Origin: Peribacillus asahii
GTDB taxonomy: Bacteria > Bacillota > Bacilli > Bacillales > DSM-1321
Reading direction: 5' to 3'
DNA: 64,000 nt
Assembly: GCF_004006295.1 (NCBI RefSeq)
Contig: NZ_CP026095.1
Span: 3,892,001-3,956,000, forward strand
A program made the position numbers and the translations under genes. Shown here piece by piece: positions 27,463-36,140 of this stretch (positions within the stretch are counted from its first letter, which is position 1; the number at the start of each line of letters is the position of its first letter). The notes beneath the pieces were generated by a model, which was given only the letters and a program-made list of their open reading frames with translations, was not told where the DNA came from and searched no databases.

Positions 27463-28251
27463 TTAACTCGCTAAAATATTAGCGAGTTTTTTAATCAGCT
27501 GATCTCTTTCTTCTATTCTACTTTTCGTATCATGCCATTTAATCGACAATAGCGCTTGTGAAGTGGTATGCCATTTCATTCTCATTTCCAAACATGCATC
27601 TAACGTTTTTCCATAACGCTCTAGCCACTGCCCCCATTGTGAACGCGGCACATAAGAATACAAAAGCATACCTAGATCAATCGCTGGATCAGCAATAACA
27701 GCTTCATCCCAATCAATTAAGAATAATTCATCACTTTCTGTAATTAACCAATTGTTATGATTGACATCACAATGACAAACAACCCATTCATCACATTCAA
27801 TCAATAAAAGATGGTTTTTCAGAAAAAGAATGCCTTCCTCAATAATTGACATTTGCGCTAATTCTGTAGTCAGTTCTGTAGTAATTTGTGTAAGTATACT
27901 CTCAGGTCTTAAAGGAGATTTTCCAAGCCGCTTTAGCATGCTTAGTAACGGGGCTGACTGATGAATCTTTTGCAGCATCTCCGCTACACGATTATCATTC
28001 ATTTCCCGTTGAGACAATTCTCTGCCTGGAAGCCACTGCTGAGCCGTAATCACATCTCCATTCTCAAGGCGTCTTGTCCACATTAACTTGGGAACAATCC
28101 CCTCAGCTGATAACACAGCAAGAAATGGCGATGAATTACGTTTCAGGAAAAGTTTTTGATCATCTTTAACAGCAATGAACGCTTCTCCTGTAGCTCCTCC
28201 AGCAGGAGAGATTTCCCACTCCTGACCTAATAAATGTTCCAACTGGTTCAC
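27463..28251 (-). CDS. ytmP: YtmP, aminoglycoside/choline phosphotransferase-fold kinase
   Basis: Kinase-like fold with the catalytic loop VVCHCDVNHNNWL and the metal-binding LIDWDEA. An early GGATGEAF-type glycine loop is also present. The substrate is unknown; the family includes choline and aminoglycoside kinases. GTG is preferred because GAGG lies 9 bases upstream, whereas the TTG two codons earlier is only 3 bases from it. Family membership is firm; the start is moderately certain. Confidence 0.88.
   Translation of the reverse strand: MNQLEHLLGQEWEISPAGGATGEAFIAVKDDQKLFLKRNSSPFLAVLSAEGIVPKLMWTRRLENGDVITAQQWLPGRELSQREMNDNRVAEMLQKIHQSAPLLSMLKRLGKSPLRPESILTQITTELTTELAQMSIIEEGILFLKNHLLLIECDEWVVCHCDVNHNNWLITESDELFLIDWDEAVIADPAIDLGMLLYSYVPRSQWGQWLERYGKTLDACLEMRMKWHTTSQALLSIKWHDTKSRIEERDQLIKKLANILAS
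27465..27492 (+). terminator. terminator of ytzH, embedded in the 3' end of ytmP
   Basis: AACTCGCTA / TAGCGAGTT with a T-run on the plus strand. The sequence also encodes the last residues and stop of ytmP on the minus strand. Confidence 0.8.
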
Positions 28252-28269
28252 CTTCAATTTCCTCGCTTA

Positions 28270-28320
28270 ATAGACAAGCATAAGTGCCGTTCAGCCACAC
28301 AAGACTGGGCGCTAGAGCTA
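28270..28320 (+). repeat. copy of the GTTCAGCC-type intergenic repeat
   Basis: GACAAGCATAAG and GCCGTTCAGCCAC boxes followed by GCGCTAGAGCT resemble the copies at 57786 and 61616, with the boxes in a different order. It sits just upstream of ytmP; the rest of the gap to 28512 shows no gene. Confidence 0.45.
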
Positions 28321-28512
28321 AACATCTGTATTCATTATTTCTACGTATATAAACATACATAATATATGCATTAATCACCAATAAAAAATAGCTATTGAGC
28401 AATTTTACAATAGCCATAAAATAAATTTTAGTTGAAACCTTGTTTCCTCGTCAAGTAGTATACACAGATTCCCCTTAGAAAACATGCTGATTCATTAAAT
28501 TACCATCATAAC

Positions 28513-29502
28513 TTACGAAGTTTGATTATCCTCAATCTGCTCGCTATCCTCTACTTGCCATTCCATTCTTTTTGCTGATGTTGTTTGACAATACTCCAAT
28601 AACGCCTGTGCACCTTTTAATTGCTGATGCTTCAAAGGAGCAGATCCTTTACGAATTTTTTCAAACCAATCTGGAAAACTCCGCTTATCAATAATCTCTG
28701 TACCATACGGAGCAAGCGGATAATCAATGTAGCCATTACGTGAGAGAACGACCTTCTTAATCGGTAATGTCACTTCATATAGCTGAAAAAGCTGCGATAC
28801 AATGTTCTCCATTCGATTAGCTGAAATCATTGGATTTAGCACTTTTTTATTTGGATACTTATGGTGCCTGCGTAACCAGAACTTTTCACTAGAGCCAGCA
28901 AACGCAGCATCTTCTTCCGCTTCTAAAAACGTAATACACCAAGCATCGGTCGGCGAAATAACAATGATGTCCACCTCGACAGGAGCATTCTTCAATCGAA
29001 ATACCGGCTTGTACATGACAAGAAATGTATCAGGGAATCTTTGTAAAAAGAAGCGCAGTTTCTCATCTAAAAAGAAGGAAGAATCGACAAATGATTTTTC
29101 ATGAATCGTTGAGCTGCCCCACTTCATCTGAAAGCGAAGCAATTGATTCAAAAAGGTTTGCTTTAAGTCCGCTAAACTCCCTATATCAGCAGGAATATGT
29201 AAGGAGAAAATATTATCTTCTCTTTTTGGAACCTCAGTTTCTACTTTGACTTCTTCCTCCTTATTTCGGCGGAACATTCCTTTTACCCTTTTGAAAATGC
29301 CTTTTTTCTCCTCTTCGTATGCATTTTCAATCAAGTCCGCTTCATAGGACGAGCTGAATAATTGCTCTAATTCCCCGTCTTGATACGCGGCTTTTAACTT
29401 ATCCCATTGTTGTTTTTTTAATTTGATAAACTGTGACGGATATCGATAAATATCCTGCTCATAGCGCGATACATAATCTTGCAATTTTATGAGCTGTGCC
29501 AT
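28513..29502 (-). CDS. NERD-like nuclease-related protein (possibly ytlQ)
   Basis: A 329-residue cytosolic protein. The segment VEVDIIVISPTDAWCITFLEA resembles the nuclease-related NERD core (acidic residue, hydrophobic strand, then Glu). However, the Glu-X-Lys catalytic pair of active members is not obvious (LEAEED). A basic cluster lies around 65-80. It starts 17 bases after thpR, so they are probably cotranscribed; B. subtilis ytlQ has the same neighbour. Nuclease activity is doubtful. Confidence 0.7.
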   Translation of the reverse strand: MAQLIKLQDYVSRYEQDIYRYPSQFIKLKKQQWDKLKAAYQDGELEQLFSSSYEADLIENAYEEEKKGIFKRVKGMFRRNKEEEVKVETEVPKREDNIFSLHIPADIGSLADLKQTFLNQLLRFQMKWGSSTIHEKSFVDSSFFLDEKLRFFLQRFPDTFLVMYKPVFRLKNAPVEVDIIVISPTDAWCITFLEAEEDAAFAGSSEKFWLRRHHKYPNKKVLNPMISANRMENIVSQLFQLYEVTLPIKKVVLSRNGYIDYPLAPYGTEIIDKRSFPDWFEKIRKGSAPLKHQQLKGAQALLEYCQTTSAKRMEWQVEDSEQIEDNQTS

Positions 29503-29519
29503 CTACATTACCACCAGTC

Positions 29520-30077
29520 TTATTGTAATTGTATGGAACAAATCGGTTCATACGATGGCGATGCTCCGATATGTGTTTGATACAGTGTAATCGCTGAAGC
29601 TAAAAAGCTCTTTGACTCTAATCCTGTTAAAGACGAAGCTTGCTGGAGTGAAAAAGCTTCCTCCCCATTATATTTTCGCGCCAATGTAATATGCGGCTTA
29701 AACGGTTTAGGATCAAGAGAAAAGCCCGTTTCTAGACAGGCTTGATACACCTTTTTTTGAACATCAAACAACCTTTGTTCAAACTCTACGCCTGCCCATA
29801 AAATACGCGGATAATCGTCTCTCCCAAACGTTCCTATCTCATCCAGAATTAACGGAAAAGCTGCTTCCTTTTCTAACGTTCGTTTCACATGGGCTGCTGC
29901 TTCGTTTCGCATCGATTCTGAAGCATGTCCCAAAAAAGCCATCGTAATATGATAATCGGCAGGATGGAGCCATTTCTTAAATGGAAATGCCATTTTAAGT
30001 TGTTCTATTCGATCATATAGCTCTTTTTTTAGTTCATCCGGCAACGTTAAGGCAAAGAAAAAGTGAGTATTCGCCAT
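29520..30077 (-). CDS. thpR: RNA 2',3'-cyclic phosphodiesterase (ThpR / YtlP)
   Basis: Member of the 2H phosphoesterase family, recognised by two HxTx motifs: HITMAFLG (about residue 43) and HITLARK (about residue 129). Hydrolyses 2',3'-cyclic RNA ends; the older name is 2'-5' RNA ligase. 185 residues is the normal length. Followed closely by the NERD-like gene. Confidence 0.93.
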   Translation of the reverse strand: MANTHFFFALTLPDELKKELYDRIEQLKMAFPFKKWLHPADYHITMAFLGHASESMRNEAAAHVKRTLEKEAAFPLILDEIGTFGRDDYPRILWAGVEFEQRLFDVQKKVYQACLETGFSLDPKPFKPHITLARKYNGEEAFSLQQASSLTGLESKSFLASAITLYQTHIGASPSYEPICSIQLQ

Positions 30078-30340
30078 GCTAAACGCATCCCTTCTAAAAT
30101 CTTTTATATTTTAACATACCATCAAATCTTTTATAGATGTTTCATGTAACGAAATTAGAACTGATATAATGTTCTCGTACAAAGTTCCATACTAGTTTTT
30201 ACTTTATCTATCTTATTTATAGGGTTGCTAACTAAAGAAATATTTATTTAGAAATCGACCACCTCGATTTAAAACAAAAAAGGCGATGTTGATTAAACTT
30301 TTGTACTACATATGTGCTTTTCCCTTTATACCCAGAACAA

Positions 30341-30371
30341 AAAAACTCCTGCCACATTTGGACAAGAGTTT
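30341..30371 (-). terminator. terminator of pepV-dat
   Basis: An imperfect inverted repeat AAACTCTTGTCC / GGCAGGAGTTT with a T-run on the minus strand lies 8 bases past the dat stop. The gap from here to thpR holds no gene; a small AAATCGA/TCGATTT hairpin is near 30250. Confidence 0.7.
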
Positions 30372-30378
30372 CATTCCA

Positions 30379-31236
30379 TTACGCTTTAAGCATACCACAT
30401 TGTCTTTCAATTTCTTCCCGGAAATAGACTTGCAATTGTCTCGTAATTGGACCTGTTTGTCCATCGTTGATCATCTTCCCGTCAATGCTGACAATCGGAG
30501 TCACTTCCACACCCGTACTTGTGTACAGAACTTCATCTGCTGCCAGCACATCGGCTATAGAAAACGCCTCTTCTACAACTGGGATTCCATTTGCCTGACA
30601 AAGCTGCAGCATCACTTGACGAGTAATTCCATTCAAAATCAAATTGTTCGCTGGATGTGTTTTCAGCGTACCATCAACAATAATAGAAACATTGGATGAA
30701 CTTCCTTCTGTTACTATTCCATCGCGATGCAGTACTGCCTCCGCACACCCTGCTTCCACAGCTTCTTGCTTAGCCAAAATATTACCGAGTAAATTCAAGC
30801 TTTTAATATTGCAGCGTAACCAACGCACGTCATCTGTTAGTAAAGCTTTCACACCAGGCTTCACTTCTCCAGCGTATGGTATTTCCTTCGTATAAGCGAC
30901 AAAAACAGGCTCCACCTCTTCAGTTGGAAAAGCATGATTTCGCGGTGACGCCCCTCTCGTTAATTGCATATACACAATCCCAAATGTCAGCCCGTCTTTC
31001 ACAATCAATGCCTCTAATTTTGCCTTTAACTCATCTAGTGTAAACGGCACTTTTATACGAATAAACTTAGCACTCTCAAACAAGCGCTTTAAATGCATCT
31101 CACTTGCGAATAATCGACCATTATAAACACGAATTACTTCATACACGCCATCTCCAAATTGATAACCGCGGTCCTCCACATCAATTTTTACAGCAGAACG
31201 AGTTATTAACTCGCCATTAAAAATTAAATTCCCCAT
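30379..31236 (-). CDS. dat: D-amino acid aminotransferase
   Basis: PLP enzyme interconverting D-Ala/2-oxoglutarate and D-Glu/pyruvate, supplying D-Glu for peptidoglycan. The fold-type IV catalytic Lys145 lies in CNIKSLNLL, with EGSSSNV as phosphate-binding loop. 285 residues. It starts 15 bases after the pepV stop, forming a pepV-dat operon. The sequence fits Dat better than branched-chain aminotransferase. Confidence 0.94.
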   Translation of the reverse strand: MGNLIFNGELITRSAVKIDVEDRGYQFGDGVYEVIRVYNGRLFASEMHLKRLFESAKFIRIKVPFTLDELKAKLEALIVKDGLTFGIVYMQLTRGASPRNHAFPTEEVEPVFVAYTKEIPYAGEVKPGVKALLTDDVRWLRCNIKSLNLLGNILAKQEAVEAGCAEAVLHRDGIVTEGSSSNVSIIVDGTLKTHPANNLILNGITRQVMLQLCQANGIPVVEEAFSIADVLAADEVLYTSTGVEVTPIVSIDGKMINDGQTGPITRQLQVYFREEIERQCGMLKA

Positions 31237-31251
31237 CTTTGTTTATTCTCC

Positions 31252-32661
31252 TTATCTTGCTAATTCATAAATCGCATGCGCATAGATGGCCGCTGCCTTT
31301 AACATATCTTCAATTTCAATATACTCATCTTTTTGATGCGCAATATCTTCGCTCCCCGGGAACAACGGCCCAAATGCTACCCCTGCCTTCAGCGAACGAG
31401 CATATGTGCCGCCGCCGATGGATAGCAGCGCCGCTTTTTCTCCTGTCTCTTCTTCGTATACTTTTTGTAATGTTTGAACTAAGAAACTATCTTGGTCTAC
31501 ATGATGCGGCATAGAATTTGAAAAAGATTCAACACGCCATTGAAACTTCAATAGTTTCGCTGTTAATGTCTCTTTTCCTTTTTCCCAATCAAATGTAACA
31601 GGATAACGCATGGTAAAACCAATGCTGCTGTCTTTACCTTTTGAATAAATAAATTTACCGGCATTGATCGTTAAATCACCAGTGATTTCATCATGGTATG
31701 CTATACCTAGTTTATTGCCACGCGAATCTTCAAACAGATAATCGCGAATGAAGGTAAAATAAGTTTTCGCGTGTTCATCCACTTGTAAATCCGCTAAAAA
31801 GGAAGCTAGAAACAGCCCTGCATTCACCCCATTTTTAGGCTCCATTCCATGAGCAGACACACCTTCAAGTTCAAATGTAATCTGGTTTTGCTTAATCTCA
31901 CTCTTTCCTGTTAATGAATGCTTATGTAAAAATAATTCGTAATCCTGTTTCAGTTCGTTCGTTTGTACCGTCTCAACTGTTGCAATCGCATAATCAGGAA
32001 CCATATTCATACGTCTGCCCGATGAAAATTCAATCACGTTGACCGCTGCTTTTTCTACATGTATCGCTGCAGGCTGTACGATTGCAAAATCCCATATGCC
32101 TTTTTCGGCATAGATAATGGGAAAGTCCGCATCCGGTGCAAAGCCAAGTGTCGGCATTTCTTCTACTTCAAAATAACGGTCCACACAGCGCCAATCAGAT
32201 TCTTCATCCGTTCCAATAATCATCCGAACCCGTTTATTTAATGGTAAATCTAGCTCTTTAATTACTTTCATCGCATAATAAGCAGCCATCGTCGGTCCTT
32301 TATCATCAATGGCACCGCGAGCATATATTTTACCCTCTCTAATTTCCGCTCCATATGGATCAGAGCTCCAGCCATCTCCCTCTGGTACAACATCAACGTG
32401 GCATAAAATCCCTAACAATTCTTCACCTTGTCCCATTTCAATATGACCAGCAACATGGTCCACTTCTTTAACTGTAAAACCATCTTTTGCTCCTAAATCA
32501 AGCATATAATCAAGAGCTGCTTTGACCCCTATACCCAATGGAGCCGTTTCAGTTGCAGCATTCTCATCTAATACACTTTTAATTTGTAATAATCGTTGAG
32601 TATCTGTTAATAAATCTTGCTTACGTATTTCGATTTCGTTTTGCCAATTAATCTTATCCAA
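31252..32661 (-). CDS. pepV: dipeptidase PepV (M20 family)
   Basis: Zinc dipeptidase of the M20A group. Motifs are GILCHVDVVPEGDGW (zinc ligand His-Val-Asp), ARGAIDDKGP, the catalytic GTDEESDWRC, and HGMEPKNGVNAG with the active-site His. 469 residues, the family length. First gene of the pepV-dat pair; could supply amino acids from cell-wall or external dipeptides. Confidence 0.95.
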   Translation of the reverse strand: MDKINWQNEIEIRKQDLLTDTQRLLQIKSVLDENAATETAPLGIGVKAALDYMLDLGAKDGFTVKEVDHVAGHIEMGQGEELLGILCHVDVVPEGDGWSSDPYGAEIREGKIYARGAIDDKGPTMAAYYAMKVIKELDLPLNKRVRMIIGTDEESDWRCVDRYFEVEEMPTLGFAPDADFPIIYAEKGIWDFAIVQPAAIHVEKAAVNVIEFSSGRRMNMVPDYAIATVETVQTNELKQDYELFLHKHSLTGKSEIKQNQITFELEGVSAHGMEPKNGVNAGLFLASFLADLQVDEHAKTYFTFIRDYLFEDSRGNKLGIAYHDEITGDLTINAGKFIYSKGKDSSIGFTMRYPVTFDWEKGKETLTAKLLKFQWRVESFSNSMPHHVDQDSFLVQTLQKVYEEETGEKAALLSIGGGTYARSLKAGVAFGPLFPGSEDIAHQKDEYIEIEDMLKAAAIYAHAIYELAR

Positions 32662-32755
32662 AAGTCGACACTCCTCACTTTGATTTCGCTTTTATTTTAG
32701 CATAACGCTTCTGTCTCGACTCACTATTCCCTTTTTTAAGAATTATTAAAACAAA

Positions 32756-32793
32756 AACAATACCGCCCTCTTTTAAACAAGAGCAGTATTGTT
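32756..32793 (-). terminator. terminator of the dedA-like gene
   Basis: AACAATACTGCTCTTG and CAAGAGGGCGGTATTGTT-like arms (minus strand), overlapping the last bases of the stop codon. Confidence 0.75.
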
Positions 32794-33280
32794 AAGCTAA
32801 CACACCTATAAAATAACCAAAACCTATAAAAAAAGAACACCAACTAAACGCACCAACACAAGCAAAAAGGAGGTATTTACGTTGATTCATGCCACTCATC
32901 CCAGAAAAATAGCTTGCAAGATGGCGTATCCCCGGAATAAAATAAGCAATCAATAATGTCCACGGACCGTAGCGAAGAAACCAACGTTCCGTCTGCTTTA
33001 ATCGTGCCGGCGTTAGTCGAAGCCATTTTCCATACTTGTCTAAAAACGGCCTGCCAATTTTCCGTCCAATATAATAGCTAACGAGCATCCCTGTCATAGA
33101 GCCAAGAAAACTAACGAGAAGTGCTCCTTGGCAATTCAATACTGAAATAGAGGATAAGTAACCGACAAATGTCATCATCACTTCATCCGGTATCGGTAGT
33201 CCAATAATACCAATTGCCAGTAATCCATAAATTGCAAAATACCCATGTTGAGAGATTAATTGCTGTACTACATCCATCAT
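32792..33280 (-). CDS. DedA/VTT family membrane protein, short form
   Basis: The DedA core is recognisable: GLPIPDEVMM, then GSMTGMLVSYYIGRKIGRPFL, and RYGPWTLLIAYFIPGIRHL with the conserved arginine helix. DedA proteins help flip undecaprenyl phosphate or phospholipids and affect membrane potential. At 162 residues it is about 40 shorter than typical and ends within the last membrane helix (GYFIGVLA). A terminator begins at the stop. Whether this is a true short variant or a truncated gene is unclear. Confidence 0.85.
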   Translation of the reverse strand: MMDVVQQLISQHGYFAIYGLLAIGIIGLPIPDEVMMTFVGYLSSISVLNCQGALLVSFLGSMTGMLVSYYIGRKIGRPFLDKYGKWLRLTPARLKQTERWFLRYGPWTLLIAYFIPGIRHLASYFSGMSGMNQRKYLLFACVGAFSWCSFFIGFGYFIGVLA

Positions 33281-33422
33281 TTGCCCTCATTCCGTTACAA
33301 GACGTGCTTCAATACCATTCTACCTTAAAACCCATTATGAAAAATAGGTAATAATTAGATTTTATATGCAGCAGGACAAAAGAAACATATTTAAAAGGCT
33401 ATATGGTACTCAGTTTGAACCA

Positions 33423-33453
33423 AAAAAAGACACCTCAATCAAATGAAGTGTCT
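33423..33453 (-). terminator. terminator of the signal peptidase gene
   Basis: GACACTTC / GAGGTGTC stem (one G-T-type mismatch) followed by seven T residues on the minus strand. Confidence 0.78.
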
Positions 33454-33459
33454 CTAACA

Positions 33460-34008
33460 TTATTTCACAAATTTAATTTCATCCACTGGCCAGTACACAA
33501 AATTTGCTTTACCAACAATTTCGTCAACTGAGACTGTACCAATTTCACGGCTATCTAAGCTATTACGGCGATTGTCCCCCATTAAAAATAGTTTACCTTC
33601 AGGTACCGTTGTACCACCAGTAATCTCTTCAAGAGTAAAATTTTCTGTTAATAGCTCGCCGCCTAATTCTGCCTTATATTCGTCTAAATATGGTTCCTTA
33701 TAAGCTTTACCGTTAATATACAGTGTATCTTCTTTATATTCGATATGATCTCCCGGCAGACCGATTACACGCTTAATATAATCACGCTCTTCCGTTGCAT
33801 GGAACACGACGACATCGAACCGATCGATATTTTCAATATCGGTACCAAACTTATTCAAAATAATTCTTTCACGATCTAATAAAGTCGGCATCATCGATTC
33901 ACCGTCTACAACAATTGGCGCAAAAATATATGTACGGATAACAAAAGCCAAAATAATAGCAATGGCAATTGCTTTAACCCACGAAAATAATTCTTTAGCT
34001 TTTCCCAA
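33460..34008 (-). CDS. lepB: type I signal peptidase
   Basis: Cleaves Sec signal peptides on the outer membrane face. One N-terminal membrane anchor (about 10-30), catalytic Ser38 in GESMMPTL, catalytic Lys79 in DYIKRVIGLPGD, and the GDNRRNSLDSR box. 182 residues, matching the B. subtilis SipS/SipT type. Monocistronic. Confidence 0.95.
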   Translation of the reverse strand: MGKAKELFSWVKAIAIAIILAFVIRTYIFAPIVVDGESMMPTLLDRERIILNKFGTDIENIDRFDVVVFHATEERDYIKRVIGLPGDHIEYKEDTLYINGKAYKEPYLDEYKAELGGELLTENFTLEEITGGTTVPEGKLFLMGDNRRNSLDSREIGTVSVDEIVGKANFVYWPVDEIKFVK

Positions 34009-34163
34009 TCTATGTCCCTCTTTCTTCTAAAAAATTCTTTTAGTCATTATATCATAATCTAATCGATTTCATGCCACTATGAATACTATCAAAAATCCCT
34101 TTTATTAAAGAAACTGGTCGTAAGCAATCTCGCTATCTACTCACGACCATTTCAATTGAGTAA

Positions 34164-34472
34164 TCAATAAGATGATATATGATCGGTTGCAATTAGCAAA
34201 AGAATCATTAGGACATGTAAAAAAGCTACAACTCCATATACAGAGACTTTAAATTCAGGTATATAAAGCGCTAACGGGAGTAAAATCCATGTTGCCACTC
34301 CAAGTGCCCTAATTACGGTTCCAATTCTCTTCGCTAATAACTGTTCATTTCGAGGATGATAAAACTCGCCATATCCTGCAATAAACGAGACTTGTTGCTT
34401 TTTCCACACATACGTCCCTGTTCCGAATAAAAATAGGCCAACTATGAAGATAAATAATAACTTAAGAGCCAT
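34164..34472 (-). CDS. small membrane protein, possibly DUF3784-like
   Basis: About 102 residues with three predicted membrane helices (about 3-20, 55-75, 78-97). A short loop KKQQVSFIAGYGEF after helix 1 recalls DUF3784 proteins. ATG is chosen with AAAGGA 10 bases upstream; a GTG three codons earlier is an alternative. Function unknown. Confidence 0.65.
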   Translation of the reverse strand: MALKLLFIFIVGLFLFGTGTYVWKKQQVSFIAGYGEFYHPRNEQLLAKRIGTVIRALGVATWILLPLALYIPEFKVSVYGVVAFLHVLMILLLIATDHISSY

Positions 34473-34512
34473 TACCTCCACATCCTTTTTCTTCCATTAT
34501 AACTAATAGACG

Positions 34513-34549
34513 AAAAAAAACGAATTTCCACTAGAGGAATTCGTTTTTT
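34513..34549 (-). terminator. terminator of the DsbA-like gene
   Basis: CGAATTCC / GGAAATTCG arms flanked by A- and T-tracts lie 8 bases beyond the stop. Confidence 0.8.
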
Positions 34550-34556
34550 CGTTATG

Positions 34557-35261
34557 CTATTCAATATTACATGAACCATCCGAGCAAGCATTTGCATCAG
34601 TCGATTCGTTCACCATTTGAAGCGGCTGTTCCTCGGTCCAAACTTTTTGCAATGTATCCAAAAAGACCTCTGTTGGCTGTGCTCCAGAAATACCATATTT
34701 CCGATTAATCACAAAGAATGGTACACCTCGCACCCCTAATAAACTTCCTTCTTGCTCATCCGTTCTCACTTCAGCTGTAAATTGATTGCCGGCTAACATC
34801 TCTGCTACTTCCGCTTGATCTAACCCAACTTCCGCCGCAAGTGCTGCCAATGTTTGATGATCACCTATATGCTTGCCTTCTGTAAAATAAGCTAAGAATA
34901 AACGCTCATTCACTTCTTTTTCCTTACCTTTTGTCGCAGCAAAATGCATGAAACGATGTGCATCAAACGTGTTCGTCAAAATCGTTTGCTCTAAATGATA
35001 CTCTAATCCTTCTGCTTTCGCTTGTGCGGTTAAATTGTCATTTGAGGCCTTTACTTGCTGAGCAGTCATATTATATTTTTTCATTAACATCTCATCTTGA
35101 CTCATTTTCACGTCACGCTCAGCTTGTGGATCTAATTCGAAGCTTTTGAAAACGACTTCTACTTGATCTCGATGAGGAAACTGCGTTAACGCCTTTTCAA
35201 ATCTACGTTTTCCAATATAACAAAATGGACATTGATAATCTGACCATACTTCTACTTTCAT
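34557..35261 (-). CDS. DsbA/FrnE-family thiol oxidoreductase
   Basis: Thioredoxin-fold protein with active site CPFC (Cys11, Cys14) right after the first strand (VWSDYQCPFC) and a large helical insert. GVRGVPFFVIN holds the cis-proline. There is no signal peptide, so it acts in the cytosol, as FrnE-type proteins do. A C-terminal NACSDGSCNIE adds two more cysteines. Its gene follows an Rrf2 regulator on the same strand, with a promoter and dyad in between. Confidence 0.9.
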   Translation of the reverse strand: MKVEVWSDYQCPFCYIGKRRFEKALTQFPHRDQVEVVFKSFELDPQAERDVKMSQDEMLMKKYNMTAQQVKASNDNLTAQAKAEGLEYHLEQTILTNTFDAHRFMHFAATKGKEKEVNERLFLAYFTEGKHIGDHQTLAALAAEVGLDQAEVAEMLAGNQFTAEVRTDEQEGSLLGVRGVPFFVINRKYGISGAQPTEVFLDTLQKVWTEEQPLQMVNESTDANACSDGSCNIE

Positions 35262-35320
35262 GAGGAGCCTCCCTTCATTTAATCTGATACTTTTAAAAGC
35301 ACATTTTATTCAAAAGAAAA

Positions 35321-35344
35321 TGCAATTAGCTTACACTAACTGCA
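35321..35344 (-). promoter_or_regulatory. candidate Rrf2 operator before the DsbA-like gene
   Basis: A 24-base dyad with arms TGCAnTTAG and CTAAnTGCA around 6 central bases. It lies just downstream of the -10 box and about 60 bases upstream of the DsbA-like start. Confidence 0.5.
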
Positions 35345-35358
35345 ATCATTATAAGCGC

Positions 35359-35387
35359 ATTATATCGATTCCAATCTTGAAAAGCAA
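35359..35387 (-). promoter_or_regulatory. probable promoter of the DsbA-like gene
   Basis: Minus strand TTGCTT, 17 bases, TATAAT. A second TATAAT follows 10 bases later. The candidate operator begins about 15 bases downstream of the first -10. Confidence 0.6.
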
Positions 35388-35397
35388 TTGATTGGCT

Positions 35398-35850
35398 TTA
35401 ATTAAAACATTCTTGCTCACTATAACTAAAATCAATATTTTCCATAAACTGCTCTAATGTATATTTCTTTAATTTATTAATCATTTCGAATTCCGCTTCA
35501 TTTAATAATTCTTCTAAAGCATGATCCAACTGCTTGCCAATTTCTCCACATTCAGGTGTATCAGAACAAATCAAACATTCCGGTCTAACGGCCTCATATA
35601 CATCTCCCAATGTCAATTCATCAGCTGGAACCTTCAAACTATAACCGCCATCTCTTCCTTCCTTCGTATCAACGATTCCGGCAGCAGCAAGCTGAGCCAG
35701 CACCCGGCGCAAAAACGTAGCATGTGAATTCACTTGTGAAGCAATCTTTGCACTCGTCAGTATCCTCCCGCTTTGTGCAAGCCAAACAAGTGAATGAATA
35801 GCAATTGCAAAACGAGGCGGTCCAATTTGCTGATTTCGATTTCCAGACAT
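35398..35850 (-). CDS. Rrf2-family transcriptional regulator with C-x2-C-x5-C cysteines
   Basis: Winged-helix regulator of 150 residues. Helix-turn-helix at about 28-52, the wing has GGYSL, and DVYEAVRPE is the dimer-helix region. Cys92, Cys95 and Cys101 (ECLICSDTPEC) sit where IscR/NsrR carry iron-sulfur ligands, with different spacing, and Cys148 is near the C-terminus. CymR and YwnA of B. subtilis lack such a cluster as far as I recall. Redox or Fe-S sensing is inferred. It lies upstream of the DsbA-like gene. Confidence 0.88.
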   Translation of the reverse strand: MSGNRNQQIGPPRFAIAIHSLVWLAQSGRILTSAKIASQVNSHATFLRRVLAQLAAAGIVDTKEGRDGGYSLKVPADELTLGDVYEAVRPECLICSDTPECGEIGKQLDHALEELLNEAEFEMINKLKKYTLEQFMENIDFSYSEQECFN

Positions 35851-35994
35851 CCCAGCTCCCCCTTATTCCTCAGCCTTCCCTTCTTACCATTATACTATTT
35901 TCATTTTTTCTGAACAAACGCCTCAGCCTAATCACTTGATTCCCATTCATAGCATCTATAACGGTCTGCCGTCTCATATCGTTTAGCATCTGAC

Positions 35995-36140
35995 CACTCC
36001 CATGGCTAAAGCCACGGGGTTCTTTCTCACAAACACCCCACTTACCACCTTCCATAAAAAGAGGCAGAGGCAAGACTTAAGTGAGCAACACTTGAGAGAA
36101 ACACAGTCTTTCAAGTGGGCAAGGTCTGTGCCGACTACGC
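35995..36140 (-). ncRNA. candidate omega RNA (reRNA) at the tnpB 3' end
   Basis: In related elements an omega RNA covers the end of tnpB and the right end, and its guide is the host DNA next to the element. Here that is the stretch from the tnpB stop to the right-end hairpin, with the guide continuing below 35995. Assigned from element layout only. Confidence 0.4.

Noticed and set aside
34958..35149. Plus-strand 63-codon frame in the DsbA-like gene
   Set aside because: Shadow of a well supported gene with catalytic motifs on the other strand.
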